DNA of 7,355 nucleotides from Anaerolineaceae bacterium (GTDB taxonomy: Bacteria > Chloroflexota > Anaerolineae > 4572-78). The stretch's first letter is position 1; each line of letters starts with the position of its first letter. Positions 6,397 to 7,355 of the stretch are shown here, piece after piece. The stretch is taken from positions 1 to 7,355 of the forward strand of contig JANTHQ010000081.1 in NCBI GenBank assembly GCA_024762375.1, given 5' to 3'. The notes under the pieces are model-generated. The model saw only the letters and a program-made list of their open reading frames with translations, had not been told where the DNA came from and did no database searches. Made by a program: the position numbers and the translations under genes.

Positions 6397-6424
6397 TGTT
6401 CATTACTCATTATTCATTCTCAAT
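6397..6424. repeat. Heptamer array overlapping the 3' end of the glycosidase gene
   Basis: Units TGTTCAT (6397), TACTCAT (6404), TATTCAT (6411) and the weaker TCTCAAT (6418) follow at exact seven-base steps. On the minus strand they read ATGAATA, ATGAGTA, ATGAACA. The array contains the stop codon of the glycosidase gene and encodes its last residues. Confidence 0.7.
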
Positions 6425-7355
6425 TGAACCATCGCCGGGCGGGGCGTGCGGTCGGGGTTGAGAATGGCATACCAGCGCATCGGATTGGCAGCGGAATACC
6501 ACGGCGCAGCGCTGAAATCGAGATTGAACAGAAACGCGGCGGAAATCCACGGCATTTCGGCGCGAATTTTGCCGTATGCCCGCGTCAGATATTCCGCTTG
6601 CTGCAATTCCGAAACTCCCCAGCGATGGTCTGTGCCCATATCCCAGTGGGTGGCGATATTCCAGCCCATTTCGGTCACCCACACCGGCGACGTGTCATCG
6701 TGTGCCAGCATAATTTCGTGCTGATGCACCACCCGCCGGAAAGTGATGTCGGCAGGGTTGGCAGAAACCGCATCCGGCGACTGCCCGAACGTGTAAATGT
6801 GACTTCCCAGCGCATCGAAATTGCCGCGCGCGCCGGCGGCGTACATGCCCGCCAAAAAATCCAAATCGCTCATCGCGGCGGGAAAATCATCGCCGGAGGT
6901 GGGCGCCAGCCCGCCCGAAATGACCAGCGCGGCGGGGTCGGCGGTTTTAATGGCGCGATATGCCACCTTCAGCAGCGTGGTATAGGCGGCGGGGTCGGGT
7001 GGTTGATTGCCCCACTCGTACCCCAGATTGGGCTCGTTCCAAATTTCGTATGCCGCCACCCGCCCTCGATAGCGAGTCGCCAGCACCGACAGAAACCGAG
7101 CAAAATCGGTGGGGTCGGTGGGGGGATGGCTTTCGGCGGAATTTGGCGGACGTGCCCATTCGGGTGTGCCGTGAACCCGCAATAAAACTTCCGCGCCCGC
7201 GCCGTCGGCGGCTTTCAGCACGTTGTCGGGGTCAACCCAGCGAAATTCCCCCGCTTGCGGTTCGACTGTCGCCCAGTTGACATAACCTTTTATCGCGCCG
7301 AAGTGCATATCCTGCACCAAATAGGCATTCGCCAAATCCGCCAGATTCACGCCGA
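6403..7355 (-). CDS. Clan GH-A glycoside hydrolase, C-terminal part (5' end outside window)
   Basis: The frame is open to the right edge. A GTG at 7350 could be read as a start, but the residues there (GVNLADL) look like the first strand of the barrel, so the gene most likely continues beyond the window. Counting from 7350, 315 residues show a glycosidase (beta/alpha)8 barrel of clan GH-A: YVNWATVEPQAGEFRW (23-38), VLLRVHGTPEWARP (55-68), YEIWNEPNLGYEW (101-113) with the presumed acid/base Glu106, FDALGSHIYTFG (178-189), and WVTEMGWN (224-231) with the presumed nucleophile Glu227. The barrel closes with LFNLDF and RWYAILNPDRTPRPAM. Such enzymes cleave beta-linked plant or microbial polysaccharides; resemblance is to GH39/GH5-like groups, but the exact family and substrate are open. 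A signal peptide, if any, is outside the window. The C-terminal MNNE is encoded by an intergenic-type repeat. It is transcribed towards proB but separated from it by about 400 bp of repeats. Confidence 0.88.
   Translation of the reverse strand, partial: GVNLADLANAYLVQDMHFGAIKGYVNWATVEPQAGEFRWVDPDNVLKAADGAGAEVLLRVHGTPEWARPPNSAESHPPTDPTDFARFLSVLATRYRGRVAAYEIWNEPNLGYEWGNQPPDPAAYTTLLKVAYRAIKTADPAALVISGGLAPTSGDDFPAAMSDLDFLAGMYAAGARGNFDALGSHIYTFGQSPDAVSANPADITFRRVVHQHEIMLAHDDTSPVWVTEMGWNIATHWDMGTDHRWGVSELQQAEYLTRAYGKIRAEMPWISAAFLFNLDFSAAPWYSAANPMRWYAILNPDRTPRPAMVQLRMNNE

Noticed and set aside
6184..7185. Long + strand reading frame (333 codons) opposite the glycosidase
   Set aside because: Its first part is translated from repeat DNA and the rest is antisense to a glycosidase with clear catalytic motifs.
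7348..7350. GTG at 7350 as the true start of the glycosidase
   Set aside because: The frame stays open to the edge and the residues around it look like an inner barrel strand; no Shine-Dalgarno can be seen in the five bases left.

Overview
The window looks like an ordinary bacterial chromosome segment of moderately high GC, with compact genes, Shine-Dalgarno-like starters and short gaps filled by repetitive DNA. The lineage cannot be fixed from sequence alone. The mix of proteins (CBS-tail protein, luciferase-like oxidoreductase, clan GH-A glycosidase) and the habit of filling spacers with degenerate heptamer repeats made me think of Chloroflexota (Anaerolineae-like), but this is a weak inference. 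I see no phage, transposase, CRISPR, tRNA or rRNA.

Layout. (1) 2-256, +: the last 84 residues of a CBS-domain protein. (2) 257-382: spacer with an 11-bp inverted repeat and a phase-locked 7-bp repeat array. (3) 383-2514, +: a two-gene, translationally coupled unit made of a PanB-type ketopantoate hydroxymethyltransferase and a 420-residue protein I do not recognise. (4) 2515-2578: a palindromic heptamer array that fills the whole gap between convergent stop codons. (5) 5985-2579, -: a proline operon in the order proB, luciferase-like (LLM) oxidoreductase, proA. (6) 5986-6402: an AT-richer, repeat-rich spacer with a heptamer array directly at proB, concentric inverted repeats and an approximately 83-bp palindromic element. 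(7) 7355-6403, -: the C-terminal part of a clan GH-A glycoside hydrolase that runs off the window.

How the genes work together. ProB phosphorylates glutamate and ProA reduces glutamyl phosphate to the semialdehyde, the first two steps of proline synthesis; the oxidoreductase between them is an unexplained operon partner. PanB normally starts pantothenate (CoA) synthesis from 2-oxoisovalerate, but panC and panD are absent here and the only partner is the unknown protein, so a role outside the standard pathway is possible.

The most notable signals are the heptamer-phased arrays in every gap longer than about 40 bp, each with a different unit. One of them sits exactly between a good ribosome binding site and the proB start codon. 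The other notable signal is the PanB-like/unknown-protein pair.
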